A stretch of 64,000 nt of DNA from Prolixibacteraceae bacterium (GCA_009773765.1 WTWZ01000005.1:62001-126000); one strand, 5' to 3'; shown: positions 39,102 through 47,929, counted from the stretch's first letter. A program made the numbers and translations. The notes: a model not told the origin generated them from the sequence alone.

Positions 39102-40280
39102 ATGAAACGGGTAGTTATCGGACTTTCAGGTGGCGTTGATTCCAGTGTTGCTGCATATTTGCTAAAAGAACAGGGACACAATTTAATCGCGGTGTTTATG
39201 GTAAACTGGCACGAACGTGTTGGAAATATTACCAGCGCCTGCACCTGGGAGGAAGATGCGCTGATTGCCCAAATGGTGGCTAAAAAACTCCATATCCCGT
39301 TTCATATTGTCGATTTAAGCAATGATTATAAAAAACGCGTGGTTGATTACATGTTTGCCGAATACCAGGCAGGCCGCACTCCCAATCCCGATGTGCTTTG
39401 CAACCGCGAAATAAAATTCGATTCATTTCTGGAAGAAGCCCTGAAATTAGATGCCGACTTTGTGGCTACCGGTCATTATTGCCGTAAAAGCGAAATTGAA
39501 GTAAATGGGCAAACCATTCACCAGCTTCTGGCAGGCAAAGATACCAATAAAGACCAGAGCTATTTTCTTTGCCAGTTAAACCAGCAGCAACTATCGAAAG
39601 CCATGTTTCCGGTTGGTGAATTATTAAAGCCGGAAGTTCGCGAAATTGCCCGGGAACAAAATCTTCCAACTGCCGAACGTAAGGATTCACAGGGTATTTG
39701 TTTTGTGGGAAAGGTAGATTTGCCCACCTTTTTGCAGCAGCAACTTATACCAAAAACCGGAAATATCATCGAAATTCCGGCAGATTTTATGGAAAAGAAA
39801 AAGAATGTTGCAATTACAGTAGAAAATTATCGCAAATTATGTTTTCCGTTCCCGTTCAAACCCTGGAACGGCGAGGTAATTGGAGAACATCAGGGCGCAC
39901 ATTTTTATACCATCGGGCAGCGAAAAGGACTAAATATTGGCGGACATAAAGAACCGCTATTTGTAATTGGAACCGATGTTCAGCGGAATATTATTTATGT
40001 AGGCGAAGGTCAAAATCACCCCGGATTATTTCGCCGCGGATTATTTGTGGCAGCACCCGAAATGCACTGGGTTCGCACCGATTTAAAAATGCAGCCTGGT
40101 GAAAAACGCGAATTTGACATTAGAATCCGTTACCGACAACCGCTGGAAAAGGGAACAATTCATGTCAAAGAAGACGGATCCTGGTTTATTTTCGATAACG
40201 AACAGCGTGGAATAACATCCGGACAGTTTGCAGCGTGGTACAACGGCGATGAATTAATTGGATCGGGGGTTATTGCATGA
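39102..40280 (+). CDS. mnmA: tRNA-specific 2-thiouridylase
   Basis: 'VIGLSGGVDSSVAAYLLKEQGH', 'TPNPDVLCNREIKF', 'KDQSYFL'; ATG at 39102 preferred over the TTG at 39087. Confidence 0.95.
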   Translation: MKRVVIGLSGGVDSSVAAYLLKEQGHNLIAVFMVNWHERVGNITSACTWEEDALIAQMVAKKLHIPFHIVDLSNDYKKRVVDYMFAEYQAGRTPNPDVLCNREIKFDSFLEEALKLDADFVATGHYCRKSEIEVNGQTIHQLLAGKDTNKDQSYFLCQLNQQQLSKAMFPVGELLKPEVREIAREQNLPTAERKDSQGICFVGKVDLPTFLQQQLIPKTGNIIEIPADFMEKKKNVAITVENYRKLCFPFPFKPWNGEVIGEHQGAHFYTIGQRKGLNIGGHKEPLFVIGTDVQRNIIYVGEGQNHPGLFRRGLFVAAPEMHWVRTDLKMQPGEKREFDIRIRYRQPLEKGTIHVKEDGSWFIFDNEQRGITSGQFAAWYNGDELIGSGVIA

Positions 40281-40290
40281 AGTTTTAAGA

Positions 40291-40318
40291 AAATAAGGAA
40301 TAAGAAATAAGGAATAAG
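40291..40318 (+). repeat. 2 x 14-bp direct tandem repeat (aaataaggaataag)
   Basis: Exact tandem duplication in the mnmA-yicC intergenic region. Confidence 0.85.
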
Positions 40319-40397
40319 AAAGTTGAAAGGGAAGAAACTTCGGATTCCAGACTTTGGACTTCCGACTTTCTTTTAACTTAGCGCAAAATTTTTCAAA

Positions 40398-41273
40398 ATG
40401 ATAAAATCTATGACTGGCTTTGGTAAAGCCGAATTCGAGGTAAACAACAAAAAATTCACCATCGAAATAAAATCGCTAAACAGTAAGCAACTTGATATAA
40501 ATACGCGAATCCCGGCAATTTACCGCGAAAAAGACATCGAAATCAGAAAAGAACTTTCGGATAAACTCGAACGTGGAAAAATTGATTTTAACATTTATGT
40601 TGAAAGCCTGGGCGACGAGTCGAACTCAAAAATTAACGAACCCATTCTGCGAAGTTATTTCAAACAACTTGGCAAAATTAGCGCAGAATTTAACCTGGCC
40701 ACCGACCATTCAACCCTTCAGGCTGCCCTTCGTTTGCCCGATGTGGTAAAAACCGAATACCAGACACTTGACGAGGAGGAGTGGGAAATTATTCTTAAAA
40801 ATATCAGAAAGGCAATTGCCGATATCGACAAATTCAGGGTCCGGGAAGGCGACTCATTAAAAATTGATATCATAAAAAGTATTGATCTTATCCAATCGCT
40901 TATGTCTCAAATTGAACCATTTGAAGGCCCGCGAATTGAAGCATTGAGGGCCCGTTTAACCGAAAATCTCGACAAGTTAAGTTTAAATGGGAATGTTGAC
41001 AAAAACCGCTTTGAGCAGGAATTGATTTTTTATCTTGAAAAGCTCGACATTAACGAGGAAAAAGTAAGGCTTGCAAACCATTGCGAATACTTTACTGATA
41101 CCGTTGCCGAGCCTGTACCAACCGGTAAGAAGCTGGCGTTTATTTCGCAGGAAATTGGCCGTGAAGTAAACACCATCGGTTCGAAAGCCAACAATACTGA
41201 AATCCAGCGGATTGTTGTTCAAATGAAAGACTACCTTGAACGGGTGAAGGAACAGTTGCTGAATGTTTTATGA
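40398..41273 (+). CDS. YicC family endoribonuclease
   Basis: 'MIKSMTGFGKAE', 'GREVNTIGSKANNTEIQRIVVQMKDYLERVKEQLLNV'. Confidence 0.95.
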   Translation: MIKSMTGFGKAEFEVNNKKFTIEIKSLNSKQLDINTRIPAIYREKDIEIRKELSDKLERGKIDFNIYVESLGDESNSKINEPILRSYFKQLGKISAEFNLATDHSTLQAALRLPDVVKTEYQTLDEEEWEIILKNIRKAIADIDKFRVREGDSLKIDIIKSIDLIQSLMSQIEPFEGPRIEALRARLTENLDKLSLNGNVDKNRFEQELIFYLEKLDINEEKVRLANHCEYFTDTVAEPVPTGKKLAFISQEIGREVNTIGSKANNTEIQRIVVQMKDYLERVKEQLLNVL

Positions 41274-41836
41274 AAGGCAAACTCATCATATTTTCAGCGC
41301 CGTCGGGGGCAGGGAAAACAACGATTGTACGGCATCTGCTCAAAAGAAACCTCAAACTCGAATTTTCTGTTTCGGCCACCAGCCGTACTCCGCGGCCAAA
41401 CGAAACCAATGGAAAAGACTACTATTTTCTTTCGGAAGAAGAATTTAAGAAGAAAATAACGAACAGTGAATTTCTGGAATGGGAAGAGGTGTACAACGGA
41501 ATTTTTTACGGATCGTTAAAAAGCGAAGTGGAACGAATTCGCAACAACGGGAAAAATGTAATTTTTGATGTTGATGTTGTTGGCGGATTGGATATTAAAA
41601 AGATTTATGGTGATGAAGCTCTTGCCATTTTTGTGCAACCACCATCAATTGAAGAGTTGCGTAAAAGACTGATAAGCCGTTCAACCGAAACCGAAGAAAA
41701 AATACAGGTGCGCATTGCCAAAGCCGAACACGAACTTAGGTTTGCCAGTCAGTTTGATAAACTTGTAACCAACAACGATTTGGCGCAGGCGTGCAAGGAA
41801 GCTGAGGTAGTAATCCGGCAGTTTCTGGGAGTTTGA
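41270..41836 (+). CDS. gmk: Guanylate kinase
   Basis: 'IFSAPSGAGKTTIVRHLL', 'SATSRTPRPNETNGKDYYFLSEEEF'. Confidence 0.96.
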   Translation: MKGKLIIFSAPSGAGKTTIVRHLLKRNLKLEFSVSATSRTPRPNETNGKDYYFLSEEEFKKKITNSEFLEWEEVYNGIFYGSLKSEVERIRNNGKNVIFDVDVVGGLDIKKIYGDEALAIFVQPPSIEELRKRLISRSTETEEKIQVRIAKAEHELRFASQFDKLVTNNDLAQACKEAEVVIRQFLGV

Positions 41837-41858
41837 CTTTCCGGGAGTTTGACTTTCC
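41827..41858 (+). repeat. 2 x 16-bp tandem repeat (gggagtttgactttcc) spanning the gmk stop codon
   Basis: Exact direct repeat 41827-41842 and 41843-41858. Confidence 0.85.
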
Positions 41859-41893
41859 AAAGTCAAACTTTTCTGGGAGTTGGAAACTCCCAG
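41846..41893. repeat. Two consecutive perfect hairpins downstream of gmk
   Basis: agtttgacttt-cc-aaagtcaaact (41846-41869) and ctgggagtt-gga-aactcccag (41873-41893). Confidence 0.8.
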
Positions 41894-41926
41894 TCCCGGA
41901 TTTATTTTTAATTTGGAATTTAAAAG

Positions 41927-42049
41927 ATGAGCAACCTTATTTCAGATATTCTCTCGCCAAAACCCGTCCGCTTAAAAGTCGGGCTTTATTTTGGTTCCTA
42001 TAACCCAATCCACATCGGGGTTAGGGGTCAAACAGATGAAAATTATTGA
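41927..42049 (+). pseudogene. nadD: Truncated 5' copy of nadD (first 31 codons, then unrelated sequence to stop)
   Basis: 41927-42019 matches 42914-43006 at 89/93 positions; homology stops inside the GSYNPIHIGH motif. Confidence 0.92.
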
Positions 42050-42913
42050 ATTTCATACTTTTCGGAGTAGGCTCAATAATCAATTTTCAATTTCTGTATG
42101 AAGTTAAAATATCTGATTTATTTCTAATTTCAAGCCTTTATTACTAAATCACAAAATCATGGAAGAAAAATTCAGAAACTACCTAACAAAATTGGGACTT
42201 AAGGGTGCCCCAAATAATTATCCTCAGGCAATAAATTTAATATCTCAGCATTATTCAAGCCGCACCGGAAAATACATCGATATTTATTCAATTAAAGAAT
42301 TAGATAAACTAAAAGTAGTAGTGCAAGATTATGAACAGTCTGGAAGATTTGCGGATTACGGATATGAACATCATGGCAGATATAGAGCAGCAATTAAAAA
42401 ATATTTGGAGTTTTTCGAGAAGATGAATCATGCTAATACCAACTCAGAACATGTTATAGAATTTGAAGAAATAAACGAAGATTCGATATCAGAATCAGAA
42501 TCACTATTTACTTATGAAAGAGATCTGCAGAAATCGCTTTACAGTGATGTTGAAAGATTATTTTCGGAATATGTTATTTTTGGAAATAACAAAGAAGGGA
42601 TTGAATATTCAATAAATGGTAAAAGAATTGATTTATTATTAGTTAATAAGATAACTAAAGATCTTCTTGCTATTGAATTGAAATCCGGAATTGCCGATTT
42701 TAAAGTTTTCGGTCAGATTTCAATGTATCTAGGTCTTCTAAAAAACAAATTCCCCGAAAGAAAAGCAAAAGGACTAATTATCGCAGGTTCTATTGATGAG
42801 TCATTATTATACGCTTGTTCAACAACCAATCTAATTTCATTAAAAACATATAAGATGAATTTGCAACTTGATGAGGTTTTGTAAGTTGTTTTGGATAAAT
42901 TATGTATTTTGAA
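42020..42913. mobile_element. Putative ~0.9 kb insertion carrying a solitary nuclease gene, bracketed by 93-bp direct repeats of nadD
   Basis: Flanking long direct repeat; no transposase; AT-rich interior. Confidence 0.6.
42159..42884 (+). CDS. NucS-like PD-(D/E)XK nuclease with N-terminal restriction-enzyme-type helical domain
   Basis: C-terminal 'GKRIDLLLVNKITKDLLAIELKSGIADFKVFGQISMYLGLL' (D...ExK); N-term 'INLISQHYSSRTGKYIDIYSIKELDKL...GYEHHGRYRAAIKKYLEFFE'. Confidence 0.7.
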   Translation: MEEKFRNYLTKLGLKGAPNNYPQAINLISQHYSSRTGKYIDIYSIKELDKLKVVVQDYEQSGRFADYGYEHHGRYRAAIKKYLEFFEKMNHANTNSEHVIEFEEINEDSISESESLFTYERDLQKSLYSDVERLFSEYVIFGNNKEGIEYSINGKRIDLLLVNKITKDLLAIELKSGIADFKVFGQISMYLGLLKNKFPERKAKGLIIAGSIDESLLYACSTTNLISLKTYKMNLQLDEVL

Positions 42914-43537
42914 ATGAGCAACCTGATTTCAGATATTCTTTCGCCAAAACCCGTCCGCTTAAAAGTCGGGCTTTATTTTGGTTCCTATAATCCAATTCAC
43001 ATCGGGCATTTGGCCATTGCCAATTTTATTGTGGAATATACTGATATCAACCAGCTTTGGTTTGTTGTTTCGCCACAAAACCCGCACAAGAAAAAGGAAA
43101 ACCTTCTTGCCGGTTACCACAGGCTGGAATTGGCGGAGCGTGCGGTTGAAAGTGATGTCCGGTTCCGGGTTTCCAACATCGAATTCCATTTGCCCAAACC
43201 AAGTTATACAGTTGATACACTGGCCCGTTTAAACGAACGTTTTCCACATTACAGTTTTGCAATTTTAATGGGGTCTGACAATCTGGAAAACTTTCATAAA
43301 TGGAAGAATTACGAAGTCATTCTGGAAAATTACAGTATAATTGTTTATCCCCGTCCTGGTTTCGACAAATCGAAAGTTCAATACCATAAAAATATTACGG
43401 TTGCTGAAGGAGCCCCGTTAATGGAAATCTCTTCCACATTTATCAGAAATGCCGTAAAAGAGGGAAAAGATGTTCGTCATTTCATGCCGCCAATGGCATG
43501 GAAATATATGGATGAGATGAACTTTTACAGGAAATAG
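42914..43537 (+). CDS. nadD: Nicotinate-nucleotide adenylyltransferase
   Basis: 'GLYFGSYNPIHIGHLAIANF', 'SPQNPHKKKENLL', 'ISSTFIRNAVKEGKDVRHFMP'; ATG at 42914 matches the truncated copy's ATG. Confidence 0.94.
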   Translation: MSNLISDILSPKPVRLKVGLYFGSYNPIHIGHLAIANFIVEYTDINQLWFVVSPQNPHKKKENLLAGYHRLELAERAVESDVRFRVSNIEFHLPKPSYTVDTLARLNERFPHYSFAILMGSDNLENFHKWKNYEVILENYSIIVYPRPGFDKSKVQYHKNITVAEGAPLMEISSTFIRNAVKEGKDVRHFMPPMAWKYMDEMNFYRK

Positions 43538-43544
43538 AAAAAAT

Positions 43545-44411
43545 CTACCTCGTTTTGGTCATATCTTCATCAACACAAATTGTAAAATCAGCCTTGCCCG
43601 TATTCCCTTCAGCCAATTCCGATATTTCCCCCTGGGAAACTGTGTGAACAGTAACAATTTTTAAATCAGGATTTTCCTGTTTCAAATACCAGTAAATACT
43701 TTCGTAATTTTCAGAGTGATATGAACCGTGGTAATGAATGAATAATTGTCCCGGCGACCAGTTTTTCAAAATAAAATGCGCCATTGTTGCGTCTTTTATG
43801 GCTTGTGCTTTGGGAAAATTAGGGGTTACATGGCTGCCCATTCCTTCCATTTCCAACATGCTTTTGTAGCAATTTAATTCCGCGTCATATTTTATTGGTA
43901 GCGGCGGAAGAAAGGTTTTTGCCTCGGCTGAAAGTACATCCAGCCCTTCAAACCCTTTCAAATTTACAATTGAGGCATACCTCCGCGGAACATTTGTAGC
44001 CACAAATTTAAGGTTGTTCGTTCTTGCAAAATCAACCAGTGGTTTGTAGTCGGTTTTGTAATTGGGCCAAAGCCGGGCATTCGATTCAAAACTGCCCTGC
44101 GAAATCATGTTGCTGATATATTCATCCAAAATTACCTGGTTGTCGCTTTCAAACATTTCGGCGCCAAGTACCAGTTTATCCTTCTTCAAATCATACAAAT
44201 CTTTGGTGAGTTCGAGCTGCAGCCAATGTGAAACCGGGTTATCGTGCAACTCGCCAAAAAGAACAATATCAGCATCTTCCGCTTCTTTCAGCATTTTTTC
44301 GTATTTAATGTCTTTCCCGTCTTTATTAAAAAGATAATAGGCAGGTTTATCGGTTTTAAACGCAGTAAAAACTAAAAAAGTGGCAACCAGTACAATTTGA
44401 TATTTATTCAT
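43545..44411 (-). CDS. ChaN family (haem-regulated) protein
   Basis: 'ADIVLFGELHDNPVSHWLQLEL', 'KDATMAHFILKN'. Confidence 0.85.
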   Translation of the reverse strand: MNKYQIVLVATFLVFTAFKTDKPAYYLFNKDGKDIKYEKMLKEAEDADIVLFGELHDNPVSHWLQLELTKDLYDLKKDKLVLGAEMFESDNQVILDEYISNMISQGSFESNARLWPNYKTDYKPLVDFARTNNLKFVATNVPRRYASIVNLKGFEGLDVLSAEAKTFLPPLPIKYDAELNCYKSMLEMEGMGSHVTPNFPKAQAIKDATMAHFILKNWSPGQLFIHYHGSYHSENYESIYWYLKQENPDLKIVTVHTVSQGEISELAEGNTGKADFTICVDEDMTKTR

Positions 44412-44618
44412 GTTTTTTATCTTGTAACATTGATAACAACAAAAGAAAGCTTTTTCGGTTTAAATCGAACCAACACTGATATTTTGTTTAAACAAATGGC
44501 GGTATCAGGTATTTTTTACAGCGCCGCGCCATTCCCGATTTTAGCTCCCATGCGAAAAAGGATTAATAAAAAATTCGTTCGCGAAAGGGGCTTATCAAAT
44601 GGCGGTTTACGAAAAAGA

Positions 44619-45395
44619 CTACAGTTTCCCCAACTCCTCTTTAAGCCAGTCAGGCCGGTTGGTGGTGATTTTGGTAACTCCCAGATTTGTTAAACGTTTT
44701 GCTTCTGCGGTGCTGTCAACTGTCCAGACAAGCACTTCAAGTTTATTCTCTTTTGCAATTTTCATTACCTCATCATCAATAATTGAATAGTGCAGATTTA
44801 CACCATCAAGCCCGTTTTCGGCGGCATCGGCAATTTTTTTGTGCAAACCGTTTTTTGAAGCGCTCAACCAGTAACATTTGTTTTGGGGGAATGTTTTTTT
44901 CACTTCAACAATTGTTTTCCAGTCAAAGGCAATAAATGCAATCTGTTCCCTTTTTTTGCTTTTTTCCATACCTCTTACCAGCAGCGGAATAACTTCGCTA
45001 CCACACTTAATTTCAACCACCAGCGTTTTCCCGTCAGGCACGGTTTCTATTATTTCAGTTAAATAAGGAATTTTTTCACCCTTAAATTTTTCACCTTTCA
45101 TGATTCCGGCATCCAAATCGCGCAGCAATGTGGAAGGGGTATCGGCTATTTTCAGGTTCTTTTTCCCGGAGCAGGTCCGCTTTGTGCCTTTGTCGTGAAT
45201 CACCATTATCCGGTTGTCCTTCGAAAGGTGAATATCACATTCTACTGCGTCTGCACCCAGTTCCCATGCCAGTTTTGCCGCGGCAACCGTGTTCTCGGGA
45301 GCCAGGTATGAAGCGCCGCGGTGTGCTATAAATGTATTTTGCGCTGTTAGTTCCATTACCAAAAAAATGACATATATTGTTATTTGCAGTTTCAT
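44619..45395 (-). CDS. Glycerophosphodiester phosphodiesterase
   Basis: 'IAHRGASYLAPENTVAAAKLAWELGADAVECDIHLSKDNRIMVIHD'. Confidence 0.94.
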   Translation of the reverse strand: MKLQITIYVIFLVMELTAQNTFIAHRGASYLAPENTVAAAKLAWELGADAVECDIHLSKDNRIMVIHDKGTKRTCSGKKNLKIADTPSTLLRDLDAGIMKGEKFKGEKIPYLTEIIETVPDGKTLVVEIKCGSEVIPLLVRGMEKSKKREQIAFIAFDWKTIVEVKKTFPQNKCYWLSASKNGLHKKIADAAENGLDGVNLHYSIIDDEVMKIAKENKLEVLVWTVDSTAEAKRLTNLGVTKITTNRPDWLKEELGKL

Positions 45396-45492
45396 AATTA
45401 TCTGTTTTTATTGTCCGAAGATAGTCAGTTAAAGAATTAAATTAACCGGGTTTGAGTTAAAAAATGTAGTTTTACCTTTTCTTTACACAACA

Positions 45493-46386
45493 ATGTATTC
45501 AGCACTTACAACAAATATTGGAATTTTTGGATTGAAGTTACTGGCAAGGCTTCCCTTTCGGTTTATTTATATCATTGCCGATATTTTCTATTTTTTTGTT
45601 TATTATGTTGCTGGTTATCGTCAAAAAGTTGTAATTACCAACCTAAGAAATGCCTTCCCCGAAAAAACCAGTATTGAGATAAAAAAAATTGCTGAAAAGT
45701 ATTACCGCCATTTTAGTGATTTAATGCTCGAATCGATAAAAATGAGGCACATGTCTGTCAATGATTTCAAAAAAAGGATGATTATTGCAAATCCTGAACT
45801 GGTGAACCAATTTTATGACAAAGGGAAAAGTGTTGTGGTATTAACCATGCATTACAATAATTGGGAGTGGAGCTGTTGTTTCCCCTTATATCTGAAACAT
45901 ACAAATATTGGGGTTTATAAACCGCTGCACAATCAGGGGTTCGATAAATTTATTTACCAAAACAGGTCGCGTATGGGAGGCGAATTGGTCCAGAATAATA
46001 AAATACTGAGGCGGATTATTCAGGCAGAAAATCAAAAAGAACCAGTTTTTGTATGGTTGGCAGGCGACCAGACACCTCACCCGGAACAGCAATTCTGGTT
46101 TACATTTTTAAACCAGGATGCCCTGTTTTATCCGGGACCGGCTGTTATTTCGAAAAAGTTTGACCAGCCCGTTTTTTTTCAGAAAATTGAAAAAACAGGG
46201 CGTGGAAAATACAAAACAACTTTTGAATTGCTTTTCGAAAATCCAAACCTGCACAGCGAAGCAGAAATAATAAAAACCTATATAGAACACATGGAAAAGG
46301 TTATTTGCGAAAAACCTGAATATTACCTGTGGTCGCACCGGCGGTGGAAACACAAACGGCCTGAAGGGATTGAACTGACATTGTAA
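45493..46386 (+). CDS. Lysophospholipid/lipid A acyltransferase (LpxL/HtrB-like)
   Basis: 'VVVLTMHYNNWEWSCCFPL' HxxxxE/D-like motif, C-term 'YYLWSHRRWKHK'. Confidence 0.9.
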   Translation: MYSALTTNIGIFGLKLLARLPFRFIYIIADIFYFFVYYVAGYRQKVVITNLRNAFPEKTSIEIKKIAEKYYRHFSDLMLESIKMRHMSVNDFKKRMIIANPELVNQFYDKGKSVVVLTMHYNNWEWSCCFPLYLKHTNIGVYKPLHNQGFDKFIYQNRSRMGGELVQNNKILRRIIQAENQKEPVFVWLAGDQTPHPEQQFWFTFLNQDALFYPGPAVISKKFDQPVFFQKIEKTGRGKYKTTFELLFENPNLHSEAEIIKTYIEHMEKVICEKPEYYLWSHRRWKHKRPEGIELTL

Positions 46387-46389
46387 AAA

Positions 46390-46468
46390 GAGGGGCCGGC
46401 AAATTCATATTTCAGCCAGGGAAAGTGACCTGTTGAACCGGATAAACCTATCCGTTGCCGGCTACCTC
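46390..46468. other. Structured intergenic element: long-range stem enclosing a perfect tetraloop hairpin; possible bidirectional terminator or structured RNA
   Basis: gagg-g-gccggcaa ... ttgccggc-ta-cctc outer stem; inner cggata-aacc-tatccg. Confidence 0.5.
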
Positions 46469-46507
46469 AAAAAACCGCGCTGTAAAAAAAACCAAAATTT
46501 TACTCCT

Positions 46508-47929
46508 TTAAAGCCTTAAGAAATCATCCATGTTTTTTGCAGCCACTTTGCCAGCTTCAATGGCATGTACCACAAGGCTGGCGCCTTTTTCAGCATCGCC
46601 TGCAGCAAATAATTTTGCCACCGTTGTTTGTTTTTTTCCATTCACTTTTACATTTCCGCGATGGTCGTAATCCACTCCCAGGGCATCAAGCAAACCCACA
46701 TGAACGGGTTGGGCAAACCCCATTGAAAGCAATGCAAGTTCAACGTTCAGTAATTCTGTAGTACCTTCCACTTCGTGCATGGAATAACTACCATTTGCAT
46801 CTTTTTTCCATTCAACCTGCACCACTTCCACCTGTTTCAGTTTCCCGCTTTCGCCGATAAACCTTTTGGTATTCAGGCCCCAGCGGCGTTCGCAACCTTC
46901 AATATGGGAACTTGAAGTTCGCAGTGTATTAGGCCAGTAAGGCCAGGGATTGTTTTCGTCGCGTTTTTCGGATGGTTTTGGAAGAATTTCAATTTGAGTT
47001 ACCGATTTTGCTTTTTGGCGGATTGAAGTTCCAACACAGTCGGAACCTGTGTCGCCACCTCCAATTACAAGCACATTTTTATCTTTTGCATGAATTCTCA
47101 ATTCACTGGGAATCTGTTGTCCGGATACGGTTTTATTTTGCTGCGTTAAAAAATCCATTGCAAAATAAACGCCTTTCAGGCCGCGCCCTTCCACTGATAA
47201 ATCGCGGGGTTGCTCTGCGCCAACGGCTAATAAAACGGCGTCAAATTCGTTGTAAAGTTCTTCCTTCGAAATATCAAAGCCAACATTTATATTAGTCCTC
47301 AAAATAACCCCTTCGTCAACAAACAGCGCCAAGCGGCGGTCGATAATCCCTTTGTTCAGTTTAAAGTCAGGAATTCCGTAGCGGAGCAAACCTCCAATGG
47401 CGTCGTTTTTTTCGTAAACCGTAACCCAATGTCCGGCCCTGTTCAACAAATCGGCTGCCGACAATCCGGCCGGGCCTGAACCAATAACCGCCACTTTCTT
47501 TCCAGTTCTTATTTTGGGTGGATTTGCCCTTACAATTCCTGCTTCGAATGCCTGCTCAACCGTGGCACATTCGTTTTCGCGAATGGTAACTGCTTCGTCG
47601 TGAATGGCCAGAACACAAGACTTTTCGCACGGGGCAGGACAAACCCTCCCTGTAATTTCAGGGAAACTGTTTGTTGAATGTAAAATGAAATAAGCTTCAT
47701 CTTTCCGTCCACGGTAAATTGCATCCTGCCACTCCGGTATTTTACTTCCCACAGGGCAACCCCAGTGGCAAAAAGGTATTCCGCAATCCATACAACGCGC
47801 CGCCTGCAGTGCCCTGTCGTTTTCGTTCAGCGTTTGCTCAACTTCGCCATAATCATTTATTCTGTCGTTTACCGGGCGATAACCTGCATCTTTCCGGGGC
47901 ACTGTCATAAAACCTTTTGGATCTCCCAT
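46508..47929 (-). CDS. gltD: Glutamate synthase small subunit
   Basis: 'RCMDCGIPFCHWGCPVGSKIPEW', 'VAVIGSGPAGLSAADLLNRAGH'. Confidence 0.95.
   Translation of the reverse strand: MGDPKGFMTVPRKDAGYRPVNDRINDYGEVEQTLNENDRALQAARCMDCGIPFCHWGCPVGSKIPEWQDAIYRGRKDEAYFILHSTNSFPEITGRVCPAPCEKSCVLAIHDEAVTIRENECATVEQAFEAGIVRANPPKIRTGKKVAVIGSGPAGLSAADLLNRAGHWVTVYEKNDAIGGLLRYGIPDFKLNKGIIDRRLALFVDEGVILRTNINVGFDISKEELYNEFDAVLLAVGAEQPRDLSVEGRGLKGVYFAMDFLTQQNKTVSGQQIPSELRIHAKDKNVLVIGGGDTGSDCVGTSIRQKAKSVTQIEILPKPSEKRDENNPWPYWPNTLRTSSSHIEGCERRWGLNTKRFIGESGKLKQVEVVQVEWKKDANGSYSMHEVEGTTELLNVELALLSMGFAQPVHVGLLDALGVDYDHRGNVKVNGKKQTTVAKLFAAGDAEKGASLVVHAIEAGKVAAKNMDDFLRL

Noticed and set aside
42042-42080. attattga...tcaataat 8-bp inverted repeat near the left end of the nadD insert
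   Set aside because: Short and AT-rich with a ~23-nt loop; no matching repeat at the right end, so not supportable as terminal inverted repeats.
44412-44618. ChaN-GDPD intergenic region with 'caaatggcggt' occurring twice
   Set aside because: Only an 11-bp word recurrence, no further structure or coding potential.
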